NCBI RefSeq assembly: GCF_001447995.1
Contig: NZ_LDPE01000001.1
Location: forward strand, 310,001-374,000
Length of the DNA: 64,000 nucleotides
Direction of reading: 5' to 3'
DNA from: Maribacter dokdonensis DSW-8
Lineage (GTDB): Bacteria; Bacteroidota; Bacteroidia; Flavobacteriales; Flavobacteriaceae
The notes under the pieces are model-generated. The model was not told the DNA's origin and searched no databases. It saw only the letters and a program-made list of their open reading frames with translations. Position numbers and translations under genes: made by a program. Positions 35,538-44,319 of this stretch are shown piece by piece. Each line of letters opens with the position of its first letter. The stretch's first letter is position 1.

Positions 35538-36560
35538 ATGATATATAAAACTGAACATTTATGCCTATCGGCCCTTCTTATTTCATTTGTTGTAATTGGT
35601 TTTACCAGTTGCAGCAATACTACTGATGATACAGACATTTCTGAGAATGGTATTGCAACTGATACCACGGGGGACAGCACGATTATTGCAAACGTAGAAG
35701 CTTCTTTCTTTTATACTGAAGATGGTTCTGTAAGTATAACCACAGTTCCTTGTACGTTATCTGATGGTACCGAAACAGATTGTTATCAAATTGTAACTAC
35801 CAGTTTACCGGGAGATCATGAAATGGGACCTTGGTGCCCCGACAATATTAGTGATAGCGCGGAAGCAGGAGGAATTTGGTTAGAAAGTGGAGAAGTATAC
35901 GATGTTGATGGTGCCTTTGTTGCGAATTTAGCTGAATTCTACAATGATGATAATTGGATGATGTATGATGAAAACGGAGATATTTATATCACCGATACCG
36001 AAGACGATTGTATAAATGCGGCAAACCCAAATGTTGGTGCTGAATATGAAAATTTTTGTGTGGAATGTCTGCCTTCCTATATTACCAACCTAAACCAAAC
36101 TTGGACAATTCCCATAACCCCAGTTGTACAAGATACTCCCGTTCTTTTTAACTCTGGCGGACAAGGACCACAAACCACTCAGGCCCCATCTACACGTGGT
36201 ATTGCACTTAATGGCATTGAGTTTTCTGCACCGGCTCCGGTAGATAATATTCTTGGCGCCTATACTTTGGCTCCTTTTGATGATGCTGGTGGTCATATTA
36301 ATGTACACCAAGGTTATCACTATCACGCTGCTACAGGCTACGGTACAAAGGTTGTACAAGATGATGGACATGCCGCTTTAATTGGATATGCTTTAGATGG
36401 ATTTGGAATTTACGAATTGGAAGATAGTGAAGGCTTTGAAGCTACCGATCTAGATGAGTTAAGAGGTCATGAAGATGACACCAGAGGCTATCACTACCAC
36501 GTAGATGCCGCCGGTAACAACAATTTTATTAACGGGCTTAAAGGGGCCTACGTAAACTAA
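35538..36560 (+). CDS. YHYH-domain lipoprotein, first copy
   Basis: A 340-residue lipoprotein with the lipobox region IGFTSC. An acidic linker leads to a YHYH domain (about 180-335) with two GYHYH signatures, at VHQGYHYHAATGYG and TRGYHYHVDAAG, plus LIGYALDGFGIYE. Conserved cysteines lie in the N-terminal half (DCYQIV, PWCPD, CVECLP). The function of the YHYH domain is unknown; the His-rich signature suggests metal binding. It begins an operon with DUF6702-like, a second YHYH, a MORN-variant and an SCO gene, which points to copper or respiration. Confidence 0.88.
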   Translation: MIYKTEHLCLSALLISFVVIGFTSCSNTTDDTDISENGIATDTTGDSTIIANVEASFFYTEDGSVSITTVPCTLSDGTETDCYQIVTTSLPGDHEMGPWCPDNISDSAEAGGIWLESGEVYDVDGAFVANLAEFYNDDNWMMYDENGDIYITDTEDDCINAANPNVGAEYENFCVECLPSYITNLNQTWTIPITPVVQDTPVLFNSGGQGPQTTQAPSTRGIALNGIEFSAPAPVDNILGAYTLAPFDDAGGHINVHQGYHYHAATGYGTKVVQDDGHAALIGYALDGFGIYELEDSEGFEATDLDELRGHEDDTRGYHYHVDAAGNNNFINGLKGAYVN

Positions 36561-36566
36561 GGTTAT

Positions 36567-37199
36567 ATGAAAACGTATTTATTAATTCTGGCAAACCTTC
36601 TATTCATAATTATTGGCCATGCCCACAGCCCAAATGCTTCAACAACCATGTTGGTCGAAAAAAGTAATGGCTCTTGGATATTACAGATCAGCTCTTCTTT
36701 GACCGCTTTTCAGCAGGAAGTAAGAACCCATTTTACCGAAACTCCGTATAAATCCCCCGAGGAGTTTCAACACATGGTTCTTGAACATTTAAAAAACAAT
36801 ATTGATATAGATTATAACAATGGTTCTTCAGTAAAAATTGGTAATGGTAGTGTAAAACTAGGGCATGAAACCAAAGTGATTTTTGAAGTTTTTGGAATAG
36901 ATGAAAATATGAAAACACTTAACATGAGAAATACTGCGTTCAATGATATTACGCAAAGTCAAAGTGCACTGTTTATATTTAAAAATGGGTTTAAAAAAGA
37001 CCAATTCATTTTAAACAATGAAAATGAACATTCTATTGCATTAAAAGTTGATGATAACAAATTTGTGGAAATAGATAAACAAAAAGCCGGAATTGACCCA
37101 TGGATAGTTATTTTTCTCTTAACAGGTTTATTGCTCATTGGGCTATTGACCAAAAGGTTAATTGAAACTAACGCACTATATCTACCAAGAAAATATTAA
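36567..37199 (+). CDS. DUF6702-like exported membrane protein
   Basis: A 210-residue protein with an N-terminal signal sequence (ILANLLFIIIGHAHSPN) and a C-terminal membrane helix (about 175-195, IVIFLLTGLLLIGLLTK). The soluble middle part has the layout of Bacteroidota DUF6702 proteins (NASTTMLVEKSNGSWILQIS, then SPEEFQHMVLEHLKNN). These are often next to SCO and copper-handling genes. It follows the first YHYH gene by six bases. Confidence 0.65.
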   Translation: MKTYLLILANLLFIIIGHAHSPNASTTMLVEKSNGSWILQISSSLTAFQQEVRTHFTETPYKSPEEFQHMVLEHLKNNIDIDYNNGSSVKIGNGSVKLGHETKVIFEVFGIDENMKTLNMRNTAFNDITQSQSALFIFKNGFKKDQFILNNENEHSIALKVDDNKFVEIDKQKAGIDPWIVIFLLTGLLLIGLLTKRLIETNALYLPRKY

Positions 37200-37316
37200 A
37201 TAAAATACAATTCCACTTAAAATTAGGGGCTGTTCACTGATTTCCAAAAATCCATAGTAATCAAGACATTAGTTTTATACAGCTTTATTAACATTAATCA
37301 ATTTAAAAAGTCAATT

Positions 37317-38108
37317 ATGAGAAAAAATAACATCAAAAGAATACCCTCTATTTCTTTTGCTCTTGCATTAGCATTTATAACCTTTGTTGCCTGTAGTAGC
37401 GACAGTGTAGATGATGGAGTGATAGATGATAGTACAACAGATGATAGTGATATAGATGATGATGAAGTGGTTACTGAGCTTCATGCTGCCTATAGTGCGT
37501 TTAATTCAGATGCCGTGACTGTGTATTTAGATGGTTCTGAAGTTGTTATAGAGACTACCGGACTTCCAAATCATGAAACGGTTTATTGGGGAGAGGGTAA
37601 TTCCCTATATAAAGAAGAGCCAGATGTTGCCCTTACTCCAAGTATCATGTCCAGTAATAACAATGCTTATACCATACGTGTAGATGCTACTCCCGATTTA
37701 ACGGGTAGTACTGTACAAACAGAATTAGGAACTGTTGGTATTGCGGTAAGCGGCTCTTCAATATTCAATGATCAAGAAGGTGGGGGTGCCTTAGATCAAG
37801 CTGCTGCTAGTTTAGATTGGACAGGTGCCCATATTGGTCCCGGAGTATATCATTATCACCTAGAGCCAAAGGCTTTTACCAATGACGACGATAACCTAGT
37901 AGGTATATTATTGGACGGAGTATTTCTTTACGGACGTAAATGCAGTGCAACGGGAGATTACCCAACGGATTTAGATGCTTCTGGCGGACATACTTCTACC
38001 ACACAGTATACTGATGGTGAAGAAGAATACCATTATCACATTATCAATGAAGTGTATTCTACTACTGGATCCTATTTAGCATTTGCCGGTCCATATCAAG
38101 GCTACTAA
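37317..38108 (+). CDS. YHYH-domain lipoprotein, second copy
   Basis: A 263-residue lipoprotein with the lipobox FVACSS. An Asp-rich linker (about 30-52) is followed by a compact YHYH domain with two signatures, GVYHYHLEP and EEYHYHIINE, and IGPGVYHYH. It is shorter than the first copy and lacks its cysteine-rich N-terminal part. The two share little outside the signatures, so the duplication is old. It is separated from the previous gene by 117 bases and from the next by two bases. Confidence 0.88.
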   Translation: MRKNNIKRIPSISFALALAFITFVACSSDSVDDGVIDDSTTDDSDIDDDEVVTELHAAYSAFNSDAVTVYLDGSEVVIETTGLPNHETVYWGEGNSLYKEEPDVALTPSIMSSNNNAYTIRVDATPDLTGSTVQTELGTVGIAVSGSSIFNDQEGGGALDQAAASLDWTGAHIGPGVYHYHLEPKAFTNDDDNLVGILLDGVFLYGRKCSATGDYPTDLDASGGHTSTTQYTDGEEEYHYHIINEVYSTTGSYLAFAGPYQGY

Positions 38109-38110
38109 AA

Positions 38111-38731
38111 ATGAATAATAAACACTTCCATATCCTTTGCCTTGCACTGATGTTGCAAACCGGTTGTAAACAAAGTTCCGGTTCAAAGCATCAGGTAGCA
38201 ACCCCAGTTGAAGTCAGTCAAGTAACTAAATTCAAGGAAGAGTTGACCCTTAATCAATTAGAAGGTACCTGGTATTACAAAAACTCACCTTATGATGGTT
38301 ATGCATTAACCTTACATGAGAACGGCACATTGGCAGAAAAGGTGGGTTTTGTTAAAGGAAAAAGAGAAGGAGTCGCCAAAAGATGGTCTGTCAATGAAGT
38401 TCTTAGGGTTGAGTATCATTATAAAAATAACCGACTTGAAGGTTCTTACAAAACATGGTGGGAAAACGGTCAGTTAGCTCAAGAAGCTAATTACGTAAAT
38501 GGTAAAATGGATGGTGTGGAGAGAAAATGGTATCCTGATGGGCAATTGGCAAAAGAAAGACAATTGGTAAACGGTAGGGAAGAAGGACTACAAAAGGCTT
38601 GGTTACAAAACGGAACCTTATATGTAAACTATGAAGCCAAAAACGGACGCATATTTGGTCTACGAAGAGCAAATTCTTGCTACCAATTAGAAGATGAAGT
38701 TGTAGTTAGATCAGAAAATGAACCTTTATGA
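38111..38731 (+). CDS. MORN-variant repeat lipoprotein
   Basis: A 206-residue lipoprotein (lipobox region LMLQTGC). It contains at least five MORN-variant repeats of the type NGTLAEKVGFVKGKREGVAK, NGQLAQEANYVNGKMDGVER and DGQLAKERQLVNGREEGLQK. Such repeats stack as beta hairpins, and in Bacteroidota they are common in toxin-antitoxin-like 'toast-rack' or surface proteins. It overlaps the SCO gene by four bases (ATGA), which shows translational coupling. Confidence 0.8.
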   Translation: MNNKHFHILCLALMLQTGCKQSSGSKHQVATPVEVSQVTKFKEELTLNQLEGTWYYKNSPYDGYALTLHENGTLAEKVGFVKGKREGVAKRWSVNEVLRVEYHYKNNRLEGSYKTWWENGQLAQEANYVNGKMDGVERKWYPDGQLAKERQLVNGREEGLQKAWLQNGTLYVNYEAKNGRIFGLRRANSCYQLEDEVVVRSENEPL

Positions 38732-39402
38732 AAAAGACTTTATTTTACGTAGCAGCTATACTAGTTTTGATTTCCTGTAAACAAACAGTAAAAAAAAAGC
38801 ATATTCAGGTAACTGAAACTAGCCGGGTAGCGTATTTGCCTTATTATAATGACGAATCTTTTACACCACATTGGTTGACCCCAAACTCTGAAGAGGAGAA
38901 AAAATTTCATAAAATACCGGACTTTAAACTGGTTGATCAATTAGGTGATACATTGACACAGAAGTCATTTGAAAATAAAGTATATATTACCGACTTCTTT
39001 TTTACTACATGCCCCGGCATTTGTTTGAAGATGACGAACAATATGACCAAGGTACAAGAGGCTTTTCTAGATAATCCTGAAGTTGCTATCCTTTCCCATT
39101 CCGTAACACCATCCATAGATTCTGAGGCTGTGCTTAAAACGTATGCGGAAAAAAACGGAGTAATAGATTCTAAATGGCACTTGGTTACTGGTGATAAAAC
39201 TGAAATTTACAACTTAGGTAGAAACGAATATTTTGTGGAGAACGATTTAGGTATACCAAAGGACATCAATGACTTTTTACACACAGAAAACTTCTTGCTC
39301 ATAGATAAAAATAAACACATACGGGGTATCTACAACGGACTCAACCGTGCTTCAATAGCACAATTGATTACAGATACTGAAGCATTATTGAAAGAAATGT
39401 AA
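38728..39402 (+). CDS. SCO family copper chaperone/thiol protein, lipoprotein
   Basis: A 224-residue protein with a lipobox (LVLISC). It has a thioredoxin fold with the SCO motif TTCPGIC (Cys 95 and Cys 99) and the conserved His in LHTENFLLID. SCO proteins deliver copper to the CuA site of cytochrome oxidase or act as thiol reductases at the outer face of the inner membrane. All three copper ligands are present. It closes the YHYH operon. An adjacent oxidase is absent from the window. Confidence 0.93.
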   Translation: MKKTLFYVAAILVLISCKQTVKKKHIQVTETSRVAYLPYYNDESFTPHWLTPNSEEEKKFHKIPDFKLVDQLGDTLTQKSFENKVYITDFFFTTCPGICLKMTNNMTKVQEAFLDNPEVAILSHSVTPSIDSEAVLKTYAEKNGVIDSKWHLVTGDKTEIYNLGRNEYFVENDLGIPKDINDFLHTENFLLIDKNKHIRGIYNGLNRASIAQLITDTEALLKEM

Positions 39403-39507
39403 TTCGCTCTACACTAGTTTTACAAATCAAATAGTGCAAACATATAAATCTAATATTATGTGTCTTTTTGTTAAATATTGATTTACAGACTTTTAAGCAT
39501 CTATGGT

Positions 39508-39532
39508 CTATAAAAAATCCTTACTTTTATAG
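39508..39532. promoter_or_regulatory. Inverted repeat before the DUF4242-AraC gene
   Basis: CTATAAAA (39508-39515) and TTTTATAG (39525-39532) are exact inverted copies nine bases apart, 58 bases before the start codon. It could be an autoregulatory site of the AraC protein downstream; that is inferred only from position. Confidence 0.35.
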
Positions 39533-39589
39533 GCTTACAAAACATAATCCTCCGGTTTTTACGAGCAATAATCTAGTAAAAAAAACAAC

Positions 39590-40660
39590 ATGCCCATATA
39601 CATGGATAGGCACGATGTGTCAAAAGGAGTAACCGCAGAGGATGTAGCCGCACTACACAACCAAGATTTAATTATACAGCATAAGTATTGCTGTAAAGGA
39701 CTTAGTTATTGGTTTGACGAAGATCGTAGCACAGCTTTCTGTTTAGTAGAAGCACCAAGTATGAAAGCGATTGTTGAAATGCACACTAAGGCTCATGGCG
39801 ATGTACCCAATACCATAATTGAGGTAGATGCCAGTATCGTTGAATCTTTTTTAGGACGTATTGAAGATCCCAGTAAATCACAAAAGAAAGAACTTAATAT
39901 TGTAAATAATCCTGGGTTTCGAATTTTGGCTGTTCTTAAATTTATGGATGCTCAACATTCAACTTCTCCGAAAAAAGAAGTTATGAAACAATTGGTAACC
40001 ATCATAGAAAATTTTGAAGGTCGCCTTATAGATAGCCATAATGAATATTTACTGATATCATTTACATCTACCACCAATGCTTTAGATGGTATTTTGAAAT
40101 TAAAAGATTGTTATCTGTCAACAAAAACTAGTACGGAACAAATTCGTATAGGCATTGCTGCTGGCGTACCCGTTACCCAAAACCATGGTTTCTTTGAAGA
40201 AACGATTAAAACTGCCAAACGTTTAACTGATATTCAACATTCATACATCATTATAACTACTGAAGTTAAAGAGTTATATGAAAGTGAAAACCAGAACAAA
40301 GAATTAAATCCTAAAACATTTAAAACCCTGCTTTTTCAAGAAGAAGAATTTTTAAACGATGTTATGAATTATTTAGAAAGCGAATGGCAAAACTCCAATT
40401 TAGGTGTAGACGATTTTTGTTCTCATTTAGGGTTAAGTACTTCGCAACTTTATCGTAAAACCAAAAGTTTATTACAGACATCAACTAATAATTTAATTCA
40501 AAGTCATCGTTTAAATAAGGCTATTAAACTTCTGCTAAAAAAGGACCGTAATATTTCTGAAGTAGCTTTTGAAACGGGTTTTAATAGTGCTGCGTATTTT
40601 ACAAAATGTTTTCAAAAGAAATATAAAGTACTACCTTCTAATTACTTAAAGAGTATTTAA
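39590..40660 (+). CDS. DUF4242 - cyclase-like - AraC three-domain regulator
   Basis: A 356-residue cytosolic protein with three parts. Residues about 1-95 match DUF4242 (nickel-binding SCO4226-like; MDRHDVSKG, HNQDLIIQHKYCCKGLSYWF, CLVEAP). Residues about 105-230 look like a degenerate class III nucleotide-cyclase fold (RIGIAAGVPV, TAKRLTDIQHSYIIITTEV) without clear metal-binding Asp residues. Residues about 245-356 are an AraC-type double helix-turn-helix (AFETGFNSAAYFTKCFQKKYK). It is probably a transcription factor that senses a small ligand or metal. It precedes the MddA-like and FAD-oxidase genes, its likely targets. Confidence 0.8.
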   Translation: MPIYMDRHDVSKGVTAEDVAALHNQDLIIQHKYCCKGLSYWFDEDRSTAFCLVEAPSMKAIVEMHTKAHGDVPNTIIEVDASIVESFLGRIEDPSKSQKKELNIVNNPGFRILAVLKFMDAQHSTSPKKEVMKQLVTIIENFEGRLIDSHNEYLLISFTSTTNALDGILKLKDCYLSTKTSTEQIRIGIAAGVPVTQNHGFFEETIKTAKRLTDIQHSYIIITTEVKELYESENQNKELNPKTFKTLLFQEEEFLNDVMNYLESEWQNSNLGVDDFCSHLGLSTSQLYRKTKSLLQTSTNNLIQSHRLNKAIKLLLKKDRNISEVAFETGFNSAAYFTKCFQKKYKVLPSNYLKSI

Positions 40661-40778
40661 ACATATTTTTTGTTCCTTTCTATATTGAACGAAATGTTAT
40701 AGTGTTTGGTTGAAATGTAGAATTAACAATGAAAAAGCATGATTAGTTTTGGAATGTATAACCAAAACAAACAATGTC

Positions 40779-41555
40779 ATGAAAAAAATCATCATCCTTA
40801 TTTACGGTATTTTAGCTTATATCATTTTTCTAATCGCATTTCTATATGCAATTGGTTTCGTCAACAATTTATGGGTGCCAAAAAGTATAGATTCCGGGGT
40901 AGAAATTGATACTATGAATGCATTACTTATCAATATTGGTGTGCTCAGTGTTTTTGCTTTTCAACATAGTATTATGGCAAGACCGGCATTTAAAAAGTGG
41001 TGGTTTAAAATAATTGGCAAGGCAGCGGAACGGAGCACCTATATTCTTTTATCAAGCTTGGCACTCATACTGATTTACTGGCAATGGCAGCCTATGACCG
41101 CTGTGGTATGGTCTGTTGATAATGTAATCTTAGCTACTATTGTTCAAGTTGTATTTTTTATAGGATGGTTAATTGTTTTATTATCCACATTTATGATAAG
41201 CCATTTTGAACTTTTTGGTCTTACCCAAATCGTGGATAATCTAAAAAATAAGGTTACAAAAGAACCTTCCTTTAGAGTAAATTATTTTTACGGATTGGTA
41301 CGTCACCCAATAATGCTAGGATTCATAATCGCTTTTTGGGCTACACCAATTATGACCGCAGGTCACCTGTTATTTGCTTTAATAACAACTAGTTATATCC
41401 TAGTTGCCGTTAAATTTCTAGAAGAAAAAGATCTTAAAAAGGCATTAGGCAAAACCTATGAGGAGTACCAAAAAAAGGTTCCCATGATTATTCCTTTCAC
41501 AAAATTTTCTAACAATAATACCATAGAGTCAAAAGGTGTGCAAAGCGGACTATAA
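40779..41555 (+). CDS. mddA: MddA-like methanethiol S-methyltransferase
   Basis: A 258-residue integral membrane protein with five to seven helices. It belongs to the isoprenylcysteine-methyltransferase/NnrU superfamily. It has the MddA-type motifs FAFQHSIMARPAFKKWW, ERSTYILLSSLALILIYWQW and YGLVRHPIMLGF, and ends with EEYQKKVPMIIPF. MddA methylates methanethiol with S-adenosylmethionine to form dimethylsulfide. I chose the ATG at 40779; the longer frame starts ten codons earlier. The substrate assignment rests on these motifs and could differ in a related methyltransferase. Confidence 0.72.
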   Translation: MKKIIILIYGILAYIIFLIAFLYAIGFVNNLWVPKSIDSGVEIDTMNALLINIGVLSVFAFQHSIMARPAFKKWWFKIIGKAAERSTYILLSSLALILIYWQWQPMTAVVWSVDNVILATIVQVVFFIGWLIVLLSTFMISHFELFGLTQIVDNLKNKVTKEPSFRVNYFYGLVRHPIMLGFIIAFWATPIMTAGHLLFALITTSYILVAVKFLEEKDLKKALGKTYEEYQKKVPMIIPFTKFSNNNTIESKGVQSGL

Positions 41556-41577
41556 TACCAATCTAAAAATTTAAATT

Positions 41578-42969
41578 ATGAAAATAGAATCACAATCCTT
41601 TTCAAAAAAATTAGTTGACGACCTACGCAACTTAATAAACTGTACTATAATAACACCTACAGACCAGGAATATAATATTTCGCGTAAGGTGTATAATGCA
41701 ATGATAAACAAACATCCGGGGGCTATAGTCATTTGCACTAATACCACAGAAGTTCAAACCGCTGTCGATTTTGCACGGAAAAACAATTTACTTGTTGCTA
41801 TAAGAGGTGGCGGTCATAATGGGGGTGGTTTAGGCTTATGTGATGATGGTATGGTCATTGATTTATCGGGTTTAAAATCCATCAGCGTAAATGCAGAAAA
41901 TAATATCGTAAAAGTCGGCGGTGGTTGTATTTGGAACGAGGTAGATAATGTTACACATGAATATGGTTTGGCAATCCCTTCTGGCATGGTATCAAGCACT
42001 GGTGTTGGCGGACTCACACTTGGTGGAGGTGTTGGTTATCTTTCTCGAAAATATGGCTTAACCATTGATAATCTTTTAGAAGCTGAAATGGTTTTGGCAG
42101 ATGGATCAATTGTTATAACTAATAAGGATGAACACTCTGACCTTTTTTGGGCTATTCGCGGTGGTGGTGGCAATTTCGGAGTAGTAACGGAATTTACTTT
42201 TCAAGCACACAAACAAAAAATGGTCTATGGCGGACCAACATTATGGCCTATAGAACAGACTGAAGAAATTATGGGTTGGTTTGATGGTTTTATTAGAACT
42301 GCACCAGATGATATTAATGGGTTTATAGCCACCATGATAATTCCTGAATCTCCATTTCCTGAGCATCTTCATAACAAGAAATTTTGCGCCATTGTTTGGT
42401 GCTATACAGGTGCTATGGACCAAATGGAAGAGACTTTTGCTCCTATATTAGATAAAAAACCGATTTTTGCCCATACAGCAGAAATGCCTTACCCAGCGCT
42501 GCAAGCTATGTTCGATGGTTTGTTTCCTACAGGAATGCAATGGTATTGGAGAGCTGATTTCTTCAAATCGCTGACACCTGAAATAAGTGCTCAACATTTA
42601 AAATTTGGTTCTAAAATACCTACTCCTTTATCACAAATGCATTTATACCCAATAACAGGTGCCGCAAGTAGGGTAGGAGCAACCGAAACTCCTTGGGCAT
42701 ACCGTGATGCTGATTATTGTGGTGTATACGTTGGTGTTGATCCCAACCCAAATAATGCTACTAAAATTACGGAGTGGTGCAAAGGATATTATGATGCATT
42801 GCATCCATATTCTGCAGGTGGTGCCTATTCCAATTTTATGATGAATGAAGGGCAAGAACGGGTACAAGCGAGTTATAAACACAACTATAATCGTTTAACT
42901 TCTATTAAACGTCAATACGACCCAACAAACTTATTTAGAGTTAATCAGAATATAATTCCAAAAGCGTAA
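41578..42969 (+). CDS. FAD-dependent oxidase (VAO/berberine-bridge type)
   Basis: A 463-residue flavoprotein. The FAD-binding domain (about 35-215) has AIRGGGHNGGGLGLCDD with His 80 placed to hold FAD covalently, and GVGGLTLGGGVGYLSRKYG. The C-terminal BBE segment ends DPTNLFRVNQNI. Such enzymes oxidise alcohols, sugars or aromatic compounds and pass electrons to oxygen. Its signal peptide is absent, so it is cytosolic. It follows the MddA-like gene by 22 bases and may be co-transcribed. The substrate is not evident. Confidence 0.88.
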   Translation: MKIESQSFSKKLVDDLRNLINCTIITPTDQEYNISRKVYNAMINKHPGAIVICTNTTEVQTAVDFARKNNLLVAIRGGGHNGGGLGLCDDGMVIDLSGLKSISVNAENNIVKVGGGCIWNEVDNVTHEYGLAIPSGMVSSTGVGGLTLGGGVGYLSRKYGLTIDNLLEAEMVLADGSIVITNKDEHSDLFWAIRGGGGNFGVVTEFTFQAHKQKMVYGGPTLWPIEQTEEIMGWFDGFIRTAPDDINGFIATMIIPESPFPEHLHNKKFCAIVWCYTGAMDQMEETFAPILDKKPIFAHTAEMPYPALQAMFDGLFPTGMQWYWRADFFKSLTPEISAQHLKFGSKIPTPLSQMHLYPITGAASRVGATETPWAYRDADYCGVYVGVDPNPNNATKITEWCKGYYDALHPYSAGGAYSNFMMNEGQERVQASYKHNYNRLTSIKRQYDPTNLFRVNQNIIPKA

Positions 42970-42990
42970 CTTGATATCTTAAAGGATATG

Positions 42991-43581
42991 ATGAGAAAGG
43001 TAGTGTATTATGTAGCTATTTCCATTGATGGATATGTGGACCCAATGCCGATATAAGCGGATTTGTTGGCGAAGGTGATGGTGTTAGGCAATACCTAGAT
43101 GATTTAAAAGCATTTGAAACTGTAATCATGGGACGAAAAACCTATGAATTTGGGTATGCATACGGATTAAAACCTGGGCAGCCAGCTTATGCGCACATGC
43201 AGCATCATATTCTCTCCAAATCTTTACAGTTTGATGACAAAAGTGATCAAGTACATATATATTATTTCTGAATATGACTTAGATAAGATTACAGAACTGA
43301 AATAAAACTCAACCACAGATATTTACTTATGTGGAGGTGGCGTTTTCGCCGGATGGCTTTTTAACAATAAACTAATAGATGTCATAAAGGTAAAAATCAA
43401 CCCCTTGATTTTAGGAGTTGGCGTACGGTTATTTGGTGAATCTATATCTTGTTATAAATTAGAACTCACAGAAACCGAAACTTATGATGGCGGACTGGTA
43501 TTCAACACGTATTCTATAAATTATAATCTTTTAAAACAAAATAGTCCAGAAAACCAAGTGATCTTCTGGACTATTAACTAA
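42991..43581 (+). pseudogene. Decayed dihydrofolate-reductase/RibD-C family gene
   Basis: The frames together encode a protein of the DHFR-like RibD C-terminal family: VVYYVAISIDGYV at the start, VIMGRKTYEFG in the middle, and YLCGGGVFAGWLF with LILGVGVRLFG near the end. The first frame stops at TAA 43054-43056 after a one-base loss near 43043. The second frame runs to TGA 43269-43271. The third frame carries an internal TAA at 43303-43305 and continues to 43581. The gene is therefore broken by two frameshifts and one nonsense change. A sequencing error could explain one lesion but hardly three. Confidence 0.85.
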
Positions 43582-43598
43582 CAACCAAACTAAACTTC

Positions 43599-44276
43599 TT
43601 ATTTCAGTGCTGCCAATAATTTTTCAGCTACCAATTCTGATGAGGCAGGGTTTTGACCTGTAATTAAATTACCATCTTGTACTGCATATGCCGCCCAATC
43701 CTCTTTCTTAGAGTATATTCCGCCGTTTTCTTGTAGCATATCTTCTACCAAAAATGGTACAATCTCAGTTAGCTGTACAGCTTCCTCTTCACTATTAGTG
43801 AATCCTGTTACTTTTTTACCTTTTACCAAAGGATTACCATCTGTACCAGAAACTCTTTTAAGAGCAGCAGGTGCATGACATACAAACGCAATTGGCTTTT
43901 CTTGCTCATTAAAAGCCTCAATCAATTTTACAGAAGTAAGGTCGTTTGCCAAATCCCATAACGGACCGTGACCACCAGGGTAGAAAACGGCATCAAAATC
44001 ATTGGCATCTACATCTGCCAATACTTTTGTGTTGGCAATTACCTCCTGCGCTTCTTTATCTTCTTTAAAGCGTTTGGTATCTTTTGTTTGTGCATCTTCA
44101 GTATCACTACTAGGGTCAATTGGTGCTTGACCTCCTTTTGGTGTTGCTACCGTAATTTCTGCTCCTTTATCTAAAAGAGCATAATATGGAGCTGCAAACT
44201 CTTCAACCCAAAATCCTGTTTTCTTTCCCGTGTCTCCCAATTGATCGTGAGACGTTAATACAAATAATATTTTCAT
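43599..44276 (-). CDS. DJ-1/PfpI family protein (Hsp31/glyoxalase III-like)
   Basis: A 225-residue cytosolic protein of the class I glutamine-amidotransferase-like fold. The nucleophile is Cys 133 in AFVCHAPAALK, with His 134 and an acidic residue in FWVEEFAAPYY. The pattern PGGHGPLWDL is typical of the Hsp31-like group. These proteins act as glutathione-independent glyoxalases or deglycases and protect against reactive carbonyls. It follows the curA-like gene by 43 bases on the same strand and fits the carbonyl-detoxification theme of the neighbourhood. Confidence 0.9.
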   Translation of the reverse strand: MKILFVLTSHDQLGDTGKKTGFWVEEFAAPYYALLDKGAEITVATPKGGQAPIDPSSDTEDAQTKDTKRFKEDKEAQEVIANTKVLADVDANDFDAVFYPGGHGPLWDLANDLTSVKLIEAFNEQEKPIAFVCHAPAALKRVSGTDGNPLVKGKKVTGFTNSEEEAVQLTEIVPFLVEDMLQENGGIYSKKEDWAAYAVQDGNLITGQNPASSELVAEKLLAALK

Positions 44277-44319
44277 TTTATCCTCTTTTTAGTTACGCAA
44301 TTATTTTGAAGTCTTATTA

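Noticed and set aside
39590..40660. Cyclase activity of the middle domain
   Set aside because: The fold resembles class III cyclases, but I see no paired metal-binding aspartates, so no enzymatic activity is claimed.
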